A DNA stretch of 64,000 nt, taken from positions 186,001 through 250,000 of the forward strand of contig DATAPD010000042.1 in NCBI GenBank assembly GCA_036265385.1. The letters are read 5' to 3'. The DNA comes from DATAPD01 sp036265385. GTDB taxonomy: Bacteria > Acidobacteriota > Terriglobia > Terriglobales > Acidobacteriaceae. Positions 34,127-44,099 of the stretch are shown here, one piece after another (within the stretch, counting starts at the first letter, position 1; the number at the start of each line of letters is the position of its first letter). Under the pieces are notes generated by a model, which was not told the DNA's origin, did not search any database, and was given only the letters and a program-made list of their open reading frames with translations. The position numbers and the translations under genes were made by a program.

Positions 34127-34633
34127 ATGAAAAATGCACTTGTTTCGATTGTGATGGGAAGCGACTCCGATCTGGAAATCATGCGGGAAGCCGGAAAAGC
34201 CCTCGACGACTTCGGAATCGCTTACGAAATCGATGTTACTTCAGCGCATCGCTCGCCCGATCGTACCGGCGAATTTGCTCGTGGCGCTGCTGCTCGTGGA
34301 ATTCGCGTCATCATCGCGGGCGCAGGCGGCGCAGCGCATCTCGCGGGTGTGATAGCGGCTCACACAACTTTGCCTGTAATCGGCGTACCGATACCATCAA
34401 CGTCTCTGCAGGGAATGGATTCATTGCTCGCGACCGTCCAGATGCCGGCTGGCATTCCGGTCGCCACGGTCGCTATCGGCAAACCGGGCGCGACCAACGC
34501 AGGGATTCTCGCCGCGCAGATGATCGCGCTCGCCGATGCGTCTGTTGCCAAAAAACTCGACGCACACAAGGAAAAGTTGGCGCGTGGCGTCGCCGAAAAA
34601 TCGAAGAAGCTGCAGGAAAGCTTGAAAGAGTAG
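34127..34633 (+). CDS. purE: N5-carboxyaminoimidazole ribonucleotide mutase
   Basis: 168 residues, class I PurE length. VSIVMGSDSDLEIM, VTSAHRSPDRT (catalytic His), IAGAGGAAHLAGVIAAHTTLPVIGVP and GIPVATVAIGKPGATNAGI are diagnostic. It rearranges N5-CAIR to CAIR. No purK is adjacent in the window. Its stop is only 6 bases from the end of the convergent CadC-like gene. Confidence 0.96.
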   Translation: MKNALVSIVMGSDSDLEIMREAGKALDDFGIAYEIDVTSAHRSPDRTGEFARGAAARGIRVIIAGAGGAAHLAGVIAAHTTLPVIGVPIPSTSLQGMDSLLATVQMPAGIPVATVAIGKPGATNAGILAAQMIALADASVAKKLDAHKEKLARGVAEKSKKLQESLKE

Positions 34634-34639
34634 GCCGCG

Positions 34640-36541
34640 TCAGTTAGTGCCGACTGCTTGGTGGAACTCTCCTTCGGGGAAGTTGATGCGGCTCATCAGA
34701 TCTTGGAAACGCGGGTCAGATCGCAGATTATCTATCCTGAGATCAGCTCTCAAAAAGTAGGAAAGGTCTGAGGATCTTTCCTGGTACGCCTTTTCAAGGT
34801 ATTCGAAAGCCTTGTCTTTAGCTCCCAATCCGGCATAAATTGTCGCGATCATATAGGGAGAAGCATAGCTAGTTTCCGATTGGCGGAGAAAGCGGTGAAG
34901 AATCTCCGCCGCCTCTGCCTTTCTGCCAATAGCCGTATATGCGTGCGCCAAAGCAGCAGTGGGATCTGAATCGCCTTGCGATAACTCCACAGCCTTCTGA
35001 TACTCAGAAATCGCCTCTAGCGTCTGTCCTGAACCTTGATATCCGACTCCGAGCCAGTTGTGAGCGCGCCAGTCATTGGAATTCTCGGTTAAGAACGCTC
35101 TGCTTGTCTCAACCAATGCTTTGTAATTGCGACGATGATAGTGGATGACGGACTCGCCCACGAATGGCTCCGACCGAATGGGGTCGAGTTCGCGGGTAGC
35201 AGCCATCTTGGCCTGTGCCTCAGCGAATCGACCATTCACCGCACTGTAAACACCGTACTGGAAATGCGAACGACTATTGTTTGGACAGAGTTCAAGAGCA
35301 CGCCGGTATTCCTTCTCGGCTTTTTCCCAGTCCCAGTCATATTGAAAACTTATGCGCGCCAGTACGCCATGCGCTTCACAATCCTCGTCATCCAACTCCA
35401 GTGCCTTGTGAATCGCTTCTTTTGCCGACGGAAAAGCTTCTCGTGCCGACTGCCACCGTTGTGCTCCAAGTAGGACGCGGGTTATTGCCAGCCACGTATA
35501 TGCCTGCGCAAAATTAGGATCTTTCTCGATGGACTTTAGAAGATAGTTTTCCGCGGTCTTGATTCCTTGATAGCCACTAAGATCGACACGGGTTGCAGTC
35601 AGATAAGCCTGGTACGCTTCTGGATCGACCTTGGGAGCGCCGCGAAGCCGCGCCTTTTGTTGCGGAGTTAGCGTGATCCGAACCTTTGCTGATATGGACT
35701 CCGCTACTTCGCGTTGAATTTTTAAGATATCGCCCAAATCACCCTCGTACGTCTCAACCATCAAATTCTGATCCGTCGACGCATCAATCATGTGAGTCGC
35801 GATCCGCACGCGGTTACCCGCCCGCAATACAGATCCTTCCATCACGGCATCCACGTTCAGTTCTCGCCCGATCTGCGGCAAGGTCTTATTTTTTTCTCCT
35901 TTGTATTGCATCACTGAGGTTCGCGAGATGACTTTCAGCGGGCCAATTCGTGAAAGTTCCGTAATCAACTGCTCCGTCATGCCATCAACAAAATTCTCCT
36001 GCTCTTTATCGCCGGTTAAATTGACGAGTGGGAGTACCGCGATAGAGTTGATCTGCGGCTGAAGGTTCGGCGGGACAAGTCCTGCGTGCCGCAGAATATC
36101 GCCACCCCAGGCGAGAAATGCTAATGCAATCAACAACACTGCTGCCACAACAGACGACACCCATAATCGTGTAGCCCTGGCGGATGATCTTGATTCAATG
36201 CCTTCTACAACCGATGCAGTGATGAAACGGTATCCATGGCGTGGCAGAGTTTGAATGAATCGGGGATTCTCTGCTGAGTCGTCGAGAGCATCGCGCAAGC
36301 GCCTTACCGCGGCGTTCAACCCATGATCGAAGTCTACGAAGGTGTCGGTTGGCCACAGTTCGCGTCGTAATTCTTCTCGCGTGACGACAGTCCCTGCGCG
36401 GCGAAGGAGAATGATCAGGACTCGAAAGGGCTGATCTTGGAGTTTGATCTTGGCACCGTTCTTGCGTAACTCCCCTGCGCGAAGATCAACTTCGAAAAGG
36501 CCAAAGCTAATGATCTGCGGCTGGTCGGATTCTCGCACCAT
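34640..36541 (-). CDS. CadC-like winged-helix transmembrane regulator with TPR repeats
   Basis: 633 residues from the ATG at 36541 (GAGG upstream; the ATG at 36574 lacks one). Domain order: OmpR-type winged helix (residues ~10-95, with FRVLIILLRRAGTVVTREEL and HGYRFI), a membrane helix (LWVSSVVAAVLLIALAFLAW), a FlgO/TolB-N-like domain (IAVLPLVNLTGDKEQENFVDG), and about eight TPR units to the end. Such proteins sense periplasmic or membrane signals and bind DNA directly. The target genes are unknown. It follows cax by 78 bases on the same strand. Confidence 0.88.
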   Translation of the reverse strand: MVRESDQPQIISFGLFEVDLRAGELRKNGAKIKLQDQPFRVLIILLRRAGTVVTREELRRELWPTDTFVDFDHGLNAAVRRLRDALDDSAENPRFIQTLPRHGYRFITASVVEGIESRSSARATRLWVSSVVAAVLLIALAFLAWGGDILRHAGLVPPNLQPQINSIAVLPLVNLTGDKEQENFVDGMTEQLITELSRIGPLKVISRTSVMQYKGEKNKTLPQIGRELNVDAVMEGSVLRAGNRVRIATHMIDASTDQNLMVETYEGDLGDILKIQREVAESISAKVRITLTPQQKARLRGAPKVDPEAYQAYLTATRVDLSGYQGIKTAENYLLKSIEKDPNFAQAYTWLAITRVLLGAQRWQSAREAFPSAKEAIHKALELDDEDCEAHGVLARISFQYDWDWEKAEKEYRRALELCPNNSRSHFQYGVYSAVNGRFAEAQAKMAATRELDPIRSEPFVGESVIHYHRRNYKALVETSRAFLTENSNDWRAHNWLGVGYQGSGQTLEAISEYQKAVELSQGDSDPTAALAHAYTAIGRKAEAAEILHRFLRQSETSYASPYMIATIYAGLGAKDKAFEYLEKAYQERSSDLSYFLRADLRIDNLRSDPRFQDLMSRINFPEGEFHQAVGTN

Positions 36542-36619
36542 GCCCCATCCTCTGGCGGAGGAGTGTAGCACCATGGCTGGTCAACTGCTTACGGCTTCAT
36601 TGGGGAGTTTAGGTGACGT

Positions 36620-37741
36620 CTACCGCGCTTCTGGCACGTAATAAAAAGCTACCGCCATGATGATGTACACCGCCAACAACTGGACGCCTTCAAACCACGT
36701 CGTCTCGCCGTCGGACGAAATCATATCCATGATGATCACGGCCAGCGCGATGCCGATCATCTCGAGTGGCACAAACAGCAGCGACATCGGTTTGTGAATC
36801 ATCAAGGAATAGAACACGAGGATCGGCGCAACGAGCAGCGCGATCTGCACGCTCGACCCCATTGCGATGCCGAGCGTAAGGTCCATCTTGTCTTCGGCTG
36901 CGAAGAATACAGCCGACGCATGTTCGGCGGCATTGCCGATAATCGCAATCACAACCACGCCCAGAAAAAGTTCAGAAAGCCCAAGCGCCTGCTTGGTCGC
37001 ATCGATCTGGGCAACCAGCAATTCGCTCAGAATCCCGATGAGAACGGTCGCGAGCCCGAGGGAAAGCAATGATGCCGCTACAGATCGCTCGGAAACTTCT
37101 GATTGCTTGCGCTCGTCGGCGTGGGTGCCGAAAGAAAAAACTAGATTTAGTAGATACACAACAATGAGCACGCCACTGGTCCAAAGACTCATCTTCTCGA
37201 TCAGTTGATCGTGCTCGCGCAGTTGGCCGAAAATGCTCCAGGCGAACACGGCCGGGATCACCAGAGCCACCACTCCAATAAACATCGTCGTCGAATTGAC
37301 AGCCGCTGCTTGCCGCGAAAATTTCTGACGCTCGCGGCCCCAGCCACCGACTAGAACACTCAATCCGAGAACCAGCAAGATATTGCCGATGATGCTTCCC
37401 GAGAGCGACGCTTTCACCACTTCCGTATGTCCCGCACGCAAAGCGAAAATGGCGATGATCAGTTCGGTTGCATTACCCATCGTGGCATTCAACAATCCGC
37501 CAAGGCCTTGGCCGAGATGGGATGCAAGATCGTCCGTCGCTTCACCGAGAACACCCGCGAGCGGAATAATTCCGAGAGCGGCGACTCCAAAAATAATCAG
37601 CGGAGATGGTTTCCAGACATAGCCCAGTACCAGCGCTACCGGAACAAAGATCAGCAACCAGTTCAGCAGGAGGTGTTCGGTCTTCAGTGGGAACCGTTCC
37701 CACCACGAAGGCGCTACGGATGTATGAATGCGCTTGGCCAA
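36620..37741 (-). CDS. Ca2+/H+ antiporter (CaCA family, CAX type)
   Basis: 373 residues with eleven predicted membrane helices. The two inverted signature motifs are present: GNATELIIAIFALRAG in the first half and IGNAAEHASAVFFA in the second, with the Glu residues needed for cation exchange. GSIIGNILLVLGLS and GSSVQIALLVAPILV are the adjacent helices. It should export Ca2+ in exchange for protons. It starts only 5 bases after galU ends, so the two are cotranscribed. Confidence 0.92.
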   Translation of the reverse strand: MAKRIHTSVAPSWWERFPLKTEHLLLNWLLIFVPVALVLGYVWKPSPLIIFGVAALGIIPLAGVLGEATDDLASHLGQGLGGLLNATMGNATELIIAIFALRAGHTEVVKASLSGSIIGNILLVLGLSVLVGGWGRERQKFSRQAAAVNSTTMFIGVVALVIPAVFAWSIFGQLREHDQLIEKMSLWTSGVLIVVYLLNLVFSFGTHADERKQSEVSERSVAASLLSLGLATVLIGILSELLVAQIDATKQALGLSELFLGVVVIAIIGNAAEHASAVFFAAEDKMDLTLGIAMGSSVQIALLVAPILVFYSLMIHKPMSLLFVPLEMIGIALAVIIMDMISSDGETTWFEGVQLLAVYIIMAVAFYYVPEAR

Positions 37742-37746
37742 AGCCG

Positions 37747-38628
37747 CTACAGTTTAAGGCCTTTGAGGTATTCGCGGAATGGTCCGCCCAGGTCGTCGCG
37801 TTTCAATGCGTATTCCACTGTAGCTTTCAAAAACCCAAGCTTGTCTCCCGTGTCATGCCGGCGACCTTCGTACACATAGGCATACATCTTTTCTTTCTTC
37901 AGAAGCAGTCGCATGCCGTCGGTGAGTTGCAGTTCTCCGCCGCTGCCGGTGGGAGTTTCCGCGAGAACATCAAAAATCGCTGGCGTCAGTACGTATCGAC
38001 CAATGATCGCTAGATTCGAAGGCGCTTCTTCCAGCGGTGGTTTCTCCACCATGTTCTTGATCTCGAACAGCCGCCCGTTGAATCGCCCATCAGCGGGTTT
38101 CACGTCCATCACGCCGTAAGCGGAGATTGCTTTGCCTTCCACTATCTGCGTAGCGATGACCGAACTTTGCGTTTGATCGAAGACGTCGATCATCTGTTTC
38201 AGCACCGGCGGATCGGCATCGATCACGTCATCGGCAAGAAGCACCGCGAACGGTTCATTGCCGACCAGTTCACGGGCCTGGAAAACTGCATGGCCGAGTC
38301 CGAGCGCTTCCTTTTGCCGAACATATGCGACGTGCATCATGTCGGAGATCTGTCGCACAATTGCGAGGAGATCAGTTTTCTTGCGTTCCTCGAGCATCTT
38401 CTCGAGTTCGTAACTGACATCGAAATGGTCTTCGATGGCCTGTTTGCCGCGGCCCGTTACGATCACAATCTGATCGCAGCCTGCAATCATGGCTTCTTCG
38501 ACGCCATATTGGATGATGGGCTTGTCGACTAGCGGCAGCATCTCTTTCGGCTGGGCTTTAGTGGCGGGAAGAAAACGGGTTCCTAAACCTGCAGCAGGAA
38601 ATACAGCTTTGCGGACTCTCATTGGCAT
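37747..38628 (-). CDS. galU: UTP-glucose-1-phosphate uridylyltransferase
   Basis: 293 residues. The nucleotide loop AAGLGTRFLPATKAQPKEML, IIQYGVEEAMIAGCDQIVIVTGRGK, the metal-site LLADDVID, and VEKPPLEEAPSNLAIIGRYV are as in bacterial GalU. It produces UDP-glucose for polysaccharide and envelope glycan synthesis. It leads the cax gene with a 5-base gap. Confidence 0.96.
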   Translation of the reverse strand: MPMRVRKAVFPAAGLGTRFLPATKAQPKEMLPLVDKPIIQYGVEEAMIAGCDQIVIVTGRGKQAIEDHFDVSYELEKMLEERKKTDLLAIVRQISDMMHVAYVRQKEALGLGHAVFQARELVGNEPFAVLLADDVIDADPPVLKQMIDVFDQTQSSVIATQIVEGKAISAYGVMDVKPADGRFNGRLFEIKNMVEKPPLEEAPSNLAIIGRYVLTPAIFDVLAETPTGSGGELQLTDGMRLLLKKEKMYAYVYEGRRHDTGDKLGFLKATVEYALKRDDLGGPFREYLKGLKL

Positions 38629-38705
38629 GAACTATCTACCGGTCCTTTGTCGTCGATGCTTTGTCGGTTAGCGCCGTGTCATTGTACTGGTTGGTACTGC
38701 GTTGT

Positions 38706-41700
38706 CTAGGATTCCTGTGCCACACGTTCGTTCGTCCCGAGTTCTTCGAGCAAGTCGCGAAGAGTCTGCAAAATACCATCCGCGGTGTTTGTCTTGATCG
38801 AAAACTTCAAAGTGCCATCCGGTGTGAACTGCGTCCCTTTCTGCGATGCGACAAAACGCGCCAACTTTCCGGGATCGATGTTTGCTTTCTCCTGAAATTT
38901 GACATTCACCAAATCCCGCTTTCTTTCGATCTGAAGCACACCGATCTCCAGGCACAGCAGCTTCAACTTCGCATAGCTCAATAGATTCTGTACGGCACTC
39001 GGTGGTTCACCATAGCGGTCTTTCAGTTCCGAATTCACATCTTTCAGTTGCGATTCGGTTTCTACTCCGGCAACGCGCTTGTACATCCGCAAACGCTGAT
39101 TTTCTTCGGGGATGTAGCTTGATGGGATCCGGATGTTGACCCCAAGGTTCAGCTGAATCTCGGCCGCTTCCGGTGCCGCCTCACCCTTCATCTCGCGGAC
39201 TGCCCGATCGAGCATCTGCGTGTACAACTCGAATCCGACAGCCTCGATATGCCCGCTCTGTTCTCCACCGAGCAGGTTCCCGGCGCCTCTCAACTCGAGA
39301 TCCAGTGCCGCGATCTTGAAGCCCGCACCCAAATCTGAGAATTCCTTCAAGGCAGCGAGCCGACGCCGCGCGATCGGCGTGAGCTCAATTTCGGCGGGTA
39401 GCAGCAAATACGCATAGGCTCGGCGATCCGAGCGCCCTACACGTCCGCGCAGTTGATAGAGCTCCGATAATCCTAATCGGTCTGCCCGATTGATCAGAAT
39501 CGTGTTGCAGAGCGGAATATCAAGTCCATTTTCGATGATGGTTGTCGCGACCAGAATGTCGGCCTCGTGACGCATAAACTTCAGCATCACTTTTTCGAGT
39601 TCGCCTTCCGACATCTGACCATGGCCCACGATAATGCGTGCGCGCGGGGCCATCGTTTGCAGCTTGGCCGCAATTTCCCAAATCGTGTCGACGCGGTTGT
39701 GAACAAAATAGATCTGGCCTTGGCGATCTAATTCAGCATCGATCGCAGATTGAATCAGCTTTTCATCCCATCCGGCGACGACGGTTTGAATCGCCAGGCG
39801 ATCTTTCGGCGGTGTTTCGATCACGCTCATGTCGCGCAGCCCAACCATGGACATGTGCAGCGTCCGAGGAATCGGCGTCGCTGACATCGTGAGCACGTCG
39901 ACCTGCTTCCGAATCTGCTTCAGGCGTTCCTTGTGACGCACGCCAAAGCGTTGCTCTTCATCAACAACGAGCAAGCCGAGATCCGAAAACTTCACGTCTT
40001 TCGATAACAGACGATGCGTACCAATCAGAATGTCAATCTTTCCCGCTTCCATTCTTTGCAGAATTTCTTTCTGCTGTTTTGCATTGCGGAACCGGCTGAT
40101 CATCTCGATCTGTACGGGAAATGCGGCGAATCGTTGTTTGAAAGTCTCGAAATGTTGAAACGCCAGCACTGTTGTTGGAGCTAGTACGGCTACCTGCTTG
40201 TTATCCGTGATTGCTTTGAAGGCTGCTCGCATGGCGACTTCCGTCTTACCGTAACCAACATCGCCGCAGAGAAGGCGATCCATCGGCCGCCCAGATTCCA
40301 TGTCCCGCTTCACATCCACGATTGCGAGATCTTGGTCTTCTGTCTCGCTGTACTCGAATGCATCTTCGAACTCGCGCATGAACTGCGTGTCCGGGGGAAA
40401 CGCGTGGCCTTCGGCTGCTTGCCGCTCAGCGTAGAGCTTCAGCAACTCTTCGGTCATGTCCTTCATCGCCTTGCGTACGCGCGCTTTGGTTTTCGCCCAC
40501 GCGGCCGTGCCAAGGTGATTCAGGACTGGCTTTGCTCCCTCTGCAGAGCGGTATTTCTGAACGAGATCGAGCCGCGTCAGCGGGACGTACAAACGCGCGG
40601 CATCTGCATACTCGAGCAGCATGAATTCCGCGACGCCGTCGCCCTGATTGATTTCCTTCAGCCCCTGGTACTGTCCAATGCCGTGTTCGACGTGAACGAC
40701 ATAATCCCCAACCTGGAGATCTCGGAAATCTGAAAGGAAGGCTGCTGTCTTCGACTTTTGCCGCTGCGGTTTGGCGCTGGCCAGTTCTGACTCATCAAAA
40801 AGATCGCGAGCACCGAAGATCGCTAATCGGGCTTCCGGCAGAACGACTCCGTCGGGAAGATAGGCTTTCACCAGCGTGCTGGTGAGAACCTCGCCTGCGA
40901 AATAGGAAGTCTCGTCAGCATAGCTTTCGCCGCCACGCGTCCGGCTACCCAGCCGGAAGCTGACGTTGTATTCACTAAAGACGTCCGCCAGTCTCTCTAT
41001 CTCGCCCGTATTCGGCACGACGAAAAGCACCTGCTTGCCTTCGCCAGCCAGCTTTTGCGCTCCCGCTGCGATGTCAGCCACTGATCCGTGAAAACGCTGA
41101 GTTGGTTGGGTCAGAAAAGTTGCCGGTTCAATCGTCGACTCAGAACGCGTTAAGGCAAGGTATTCAAGGTCCGCACCAGGCAGCTTCTCAACCCTATCGG
41201 CCCAATCCTCAGGAATTACATACAATTCTTCCGGCAGGACAAGCTTGCCGATCTCGCTGCGCTCGTGAGCTTCGAGAACACGCGTCCATACGCGATCCAG
41301 CTCGTCTCTTAATGCAGAGGGTTCGTCGAGAATCACCGGCGCGCGTGGCAACATTTCAAAAATTGTGCGGTCTGCTCCTGCGATCGGTGCGTAGAATTCC
41401 CACCCGGGGAAAGTAGTCACACCTCCGGAGCGTACCGCTTCCTCCACGACGGACTCGTCCCCGCTAATGCGCCTTCCGGAGAGTCGAACGTGAATCGCTG
41501 CCAGCAGCTCATCATTGACCGGAGTTTCGGTTAACGGCAAAAGCACGGCTTCATCGACGGGACTCGACGATCGCTGCGTTCCCGGATCGAACTTCCGGAT
41601 CGCCTCCACCTCGTCGCCGAAAAATTCGATACGCAACGGACGCTCGGCTTCAGGAGAGTACACATCGAGAATTCCGCCCCGGAGAGCATACTGACCGGGC

Positions 41701-42242
41701 ATTTCGACAACATCTGTGGAAGCGTAGCCGATGGTATTCAGATGACGAAGCACAGCATCGACGTCGATGGCCTCTCCCCGCCGGATCACCCGTCCCAAAT
41801 CGACGTAGTACTCCGGAGCACGCAATCGAATTGTCGTTGCCGCGACAGGAACCACCAGGATGGAAACCGCTCCGCTGGCAATTTTCCAGAGCGCAGTCGC
41901 GCGCTCTTCCTGGATTTCCGGGTGCGGCGAAAGATTCTGAAACGGCAAAACGTCACGTGCCGGCAGGCACACGACCGAATCCGGATCGGCCGCTGTAGTT
42001 AGTTCGCAGAAAGCTTTAAGTATCGGAACCAACTCGTCAGCGGCACGATTATCCGGAACGACGACGATAATCGGCCGTTCCGCGGCTCGCCGCCACAAAA
42101 CAAGTAAGAGTGCCTTTGCTGATTGCGAGAGTCCGGACACACCGATCCGCTTCGTGCTCTCCCGCAGGTGGGAGGCTACACGCAAGAAAGCGGGCAAGGT
42201 TTCTACGTCCGCGAAGAGTTCGCGAACGAAGGGAAGAATCAT
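38706..42242 (-). CDS. mfd: Transcription-repair coupling factor
   Basis: 1178 residues. Domains in order: UvrB-homology (VVVPDNRAADELVPI, GEAIDVDAVLRHLNTIGY), species-specific region, RNAP-interacting CarD-like domain (VGDYVVHVEHGIGQYQG near residue 510), helicase lobes (LLCGDVGYGKTEVAMRAAFKA, DEEQRFGVRHKE, TMSATPIPRTLHMSMVG) and the C-terminal TRCF domain. It removes RNA polymerase stalled at lesions and recruits UvrA. The upstream gene is separated by a strong terminator at 42357. Confidence 0.97.
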   Translation of the reverse strand: MILPFVRELFADVETLPAFLRVASHLRESTKRIGVSGLSQSAKALLLVLWRRAAERPIIVVVPDNRAADELVPILKAFCELTTAADPDSVVCLPARDVLPFQNLSPHPEIQEERATALWKIASGAVSILVVPVAATTIRLRAPEYYVDLGRVIRRGEAIDVDAVLRHLNTIGYASTDVVEMPGQYALRGGILDVYSPEAERPLRIEFFGDEVEAIRKFDPGTQRSSSPVDEAVLLPLTETPVNDELLAAIHVRLSGRRISGDESVVEEAVRSGGVTTFPGWEFYAPIAGADRTIFEMLPRAPVILDEPSALRDELDRVWTRVLEAHERSEIGKLVLPEELYVIPEDWADRVEKLPGADLEYLALTRSESTIEPATFLTQPTQRFHGSVADIAAGAQKLAGEGKQVLFVVPNTGEIERLADVFSEYNVSFRLGSRTRGGESYADETSYFAGEVLTSTLVKAYLPDGVVLPEARLAIFGARDLFDESELASAKPQRQKSKTAAFLSDFRDLQVGDYVVHVEHGIGQYQGLKEINQGDGVAEFMLLEYADAARLYVPLTRLDLVQKYRSAEGAKPVLNHLGTAAWAKTKARVRKAMKDMTEELLKLYAERQAAEGHAFPPDTQFMREFEDAFEYSETEDQDLAIVDVKRDMESGRPMDRLLCGDVGYGKTEVAMRAAFKAITDNKQVAVLAPTTVLAFQHFETFKQRFAAFPVQIEMISRFRNAKQQKEILQRMEAGKIDILIGTHRLLSKDVKFSDLGLLVVDEEQRFGVRHKERLKQIRKQVDVLTMSATPIPRTLHMSMVGLRDMSVIETPPKDRLAIQTVVAGWDEKLIQSAIDAELDRQGQIYFVHNRVDTIWEIAAKLQTMAPRARIIVGHGQMSEGELEKVMLKFMRHEADILVATTIIENGLDIPLCNTILINRADRLGLSELYQLRGRVGRSDRRAYAYLLLPAEIELTPIARRRLAALKEFSDLGAGFKIAALDLELRGAGNLLGGEQSGHIEAVGFELYTQMLDRAVREMKGEAAPEAAEIQLNLGVNIRIPSSYIPEENQRLRMYKRVAGVETESQLKDVNSELKDRYGEPPSAVQNLLSYAKLKLLCLEIGVLQIERKRDLVNVKFQEKANIDPGKLARFVASQKGTQFTPDGTLKFSIKTNTADGILQTLRDLLEELGTNERVAQES

Positions 42243-42356
42243 GCACGTTCATTCTAGCGGAGATTCCTGCAGAATCGCGTGTGCGCCAAGCTGGTTTTTT
42301 GCGCCGAATGTCTGTTCGCTGTGCGACAGAGGGGGAGTAACAGTTCCCTCGGAACA

Positions 42357-42382
42357 TAAAAAAGCCGGCTCGTGGCCGGCTT
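42357..42382 (-). terminator. Intrinsic terminator after the HP-repeat gene
   Basis: On the minus strand AGCCGGC, loop CACGA, GCCGGCT is followed by six T. It lies 28 bases past the stop of the gene at 42410 and 115 bases before the mfd start. Confidence 0.85.
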
Positions 42383-42409
42383 CTCTAGCATGAATTGTCC
42401 AACGGCAGT

Positions 42410-43018
42410 TTACCGTCTTTCGTTTTCGTTGCGCTCGTAGCGCTTCTCCCGACTCATCATGATCTGCGGATGCTCGCTGAGAGATTCCCGTACGCCAGGA
42501 TGTTCCCTCAAAAACGCCTTGAATTCTGGGTGCCGATCCACATAGGAGTCATCTGACGCCAGCCGTGGATTTTTTCTCAAGTCGTTATCCACTTGGGGGT
42601 GCTTATCTAGAAACTTGTCGAGTTCCTGCACCTGCCAATTATTGATATCGCCACCGCGCGCGTCCCAGCGCTGTTCTTGCCGCAGTACCGCACCCGGATT
42701 TTGTCGGGCCTGTTCACGAACACGTGGATGTTCGCTCATGAACTTCGCAAGTCCTGGATGGCTTGAAAGATAGTTCTGATCATTCAGCAAAGACGGATTC
42801 TGGTGCACGTCTTTGGAAACCTCCGGCGTGCTGTCCAGAAACGCATCGAGTGCGTCGAGATCCGGGTCGCGCATCGTGCGCGCTTCTCTTCGATCCTGTG
42901 GTGCCGCTGGTGCGCTCCCGGCGAATGCGACTGTAGCGGGCGCTACCAGCATCGAAACCGATACGGCCCCCGCAAGCAGGTAGCGACGAAGATGTCTTGG
43001 AAGAGCAATTTTCTGCAT
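42410..43018 (-). CDS. Secreted protein with internal tandem duplication (HP-repeat)
   Basis: 202 residues from the ATG at 43018 (AGGAC upstream), with a signal peptide ending AFAGSAPA. Residues ~57-112 and ~133-188 are two copies of one ~56-residue unit: LDxFLDxxPxVxxDxxxNPxLxxDxxYxxxHPxxxxFxxxHPxVRExxxxxP. The ladder of His-Pro or Asn-Pro pairs suggests a helical bundle repeat. No characterised family is recognised. The strong terminator shows it is transcribed alone. A periplasmic location is predicted. Confidence 0.75.
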   Translation of the reverse strand: MQKIALPRHLRRYLLAGAVSVSMLVAPATVAFAGSAPAAPQDRREARTMRDPDLDALDAFLDSTPEVSKDVHQNPSLLNDQNYLSSHPGLAKFMSEHPRVREQARQNPGAVLRQEQRWDARGGDINNWQVQELDKFLDKHPQVDNDLRKNPRLASDDSYVDRHPEFKAFLREHPGVRESLSEHPQIMMSREKRYERNENERR

Positions 43019-43168
43019 TTCATTTGTCCTTTCGAACGAATGGCAATTTCGATCAAGCACGACAGGTGCCGTGACCCAGATGAAACGCAACTGGCTGATT
43101 CTGCAACAATGAGGGCAGGACACCTGAAAGGACGATGTCTTTTCCGTGTAATTTTTCCCGACCAAAAG

Positions 43169-44053
43169 TTAATCGCGAGCGAGCGGCCTGGTGAGGCATG
43201 TTGGCCCACCAGCCCCGTTGATGCAGACCTCATCGCCAGGAAAAGTACTCACCTTGAATCCAGCAGAGCGAAGTCGCTCGTTCGTCTTTGCATTCTCCTG
43301 CAAAGCAATCAAGCGTTTGCTACCCAACGAAAGCACATTGCAAGCCAGAGTATCGCGCTCCGAGTCGTCGATATGGATAAAAGAAAATCCTCGAGCGCGC
43401 AGAAGTTCAACAGTCTCAACCGTCAGCCATGCGAGGTCCACGAGAATCGTCTCTCGGTCTAAAACGCTCATCAAGGACATCAAATGCAAACACGCGGATG
43501 GTCCGGGTCCGTACGGCAATGGCGCTTTGATTACTTCAATCCCATACGGCGCGAGCAGAGCTCGCATTTGTTCAATTCCTGAGCTGTTCGTGCGATAGCC
43601 CAGTCCGATCAGCAGAGTCTTCGCATCGAGCCATACCATATCCCCGGCTTCTGTGGTTCCGGGCCCCCGGATTTCGCCTAGTACCTTGATCCCTTGCGCG
43701 TCAAAGAACTCTCGTTGCGCATCTGCTTCTGGAATGCGGTTTTGCTTTCCGGGCCTCATCAGGATGATCCCGAAATCAGTGGCGATCGACGCATCGTGTG
43801 CGTACGCCGCATCCAGCGTGAGCGTCGGTGATGCAGGCAAAACCGAAACTTCCGCACCGGCCTGGTTCAAAATCTTGCAGAGTTCTTGATGTTGTTTCCG
43901 CGCAATCTCAAAATCAGGTGGGTGATGAAAACCAAGTTGCTCAAAGCTGGAGCGACGAGCAGGATCGTTCCATCCGGCGTGTTCAGGAGGGCAAACCAAT
44001 ACGCGTCGTAGGTTATCCACCATCGAATGACCATTGAAGAGTTCGTTTCCCAT
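43169..44053 (-). CDS. Dimethylarginine dimethylaminohydrolase-like amidinohydrolase
   Basis: 294 residues from the ATG at 44053 with AGAGGAAAT before it. The pentein-fold motifs are visible: DAAYAHDASIATDFG, GPGTTEAGDMVWLD, the catalytic His in ACLHLMSLMSVLD and the catalytic Cys in GGPTCLTRPL near the end. Members hydrolyse methylated arginines, arginine or related amidino compounds; citrulline would be a product. The precise substrate is not assigned. It is divergent from the DUF427 gene (46 bases). Confidence 0.87.
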   Translation of the reverse strand: MGNELFNGHSMVDNLRRVLVCPPEHAGWNDPARRSSFEQLGFHHPPDFEIARKQHQELCKILNQAGAEVSVLPASPTLTLDAAYAHDASIATDFGIILMRPGKQNRIPEADAQREFFDAQGIKVLGEIRGPGTTEAGDMVWLDAKTLLIGLGYRTNSSGIEQMRALLAPYGIEVIKAPLPYGPGPSACLHLMSLMSVLDRETILVDLAWLTVETVELLRARGFSFIHIDDSERDTLACNVLSLGSKRLIALQENAKTNERLRSAGFKVSTFPGDEVCINGAGGPTCLTRPLARD

Positions 44054-44099
44054 ATTTCCTCTGAACCTGCGAAGGCACAAAGGAATCTAAACTTCTGTT

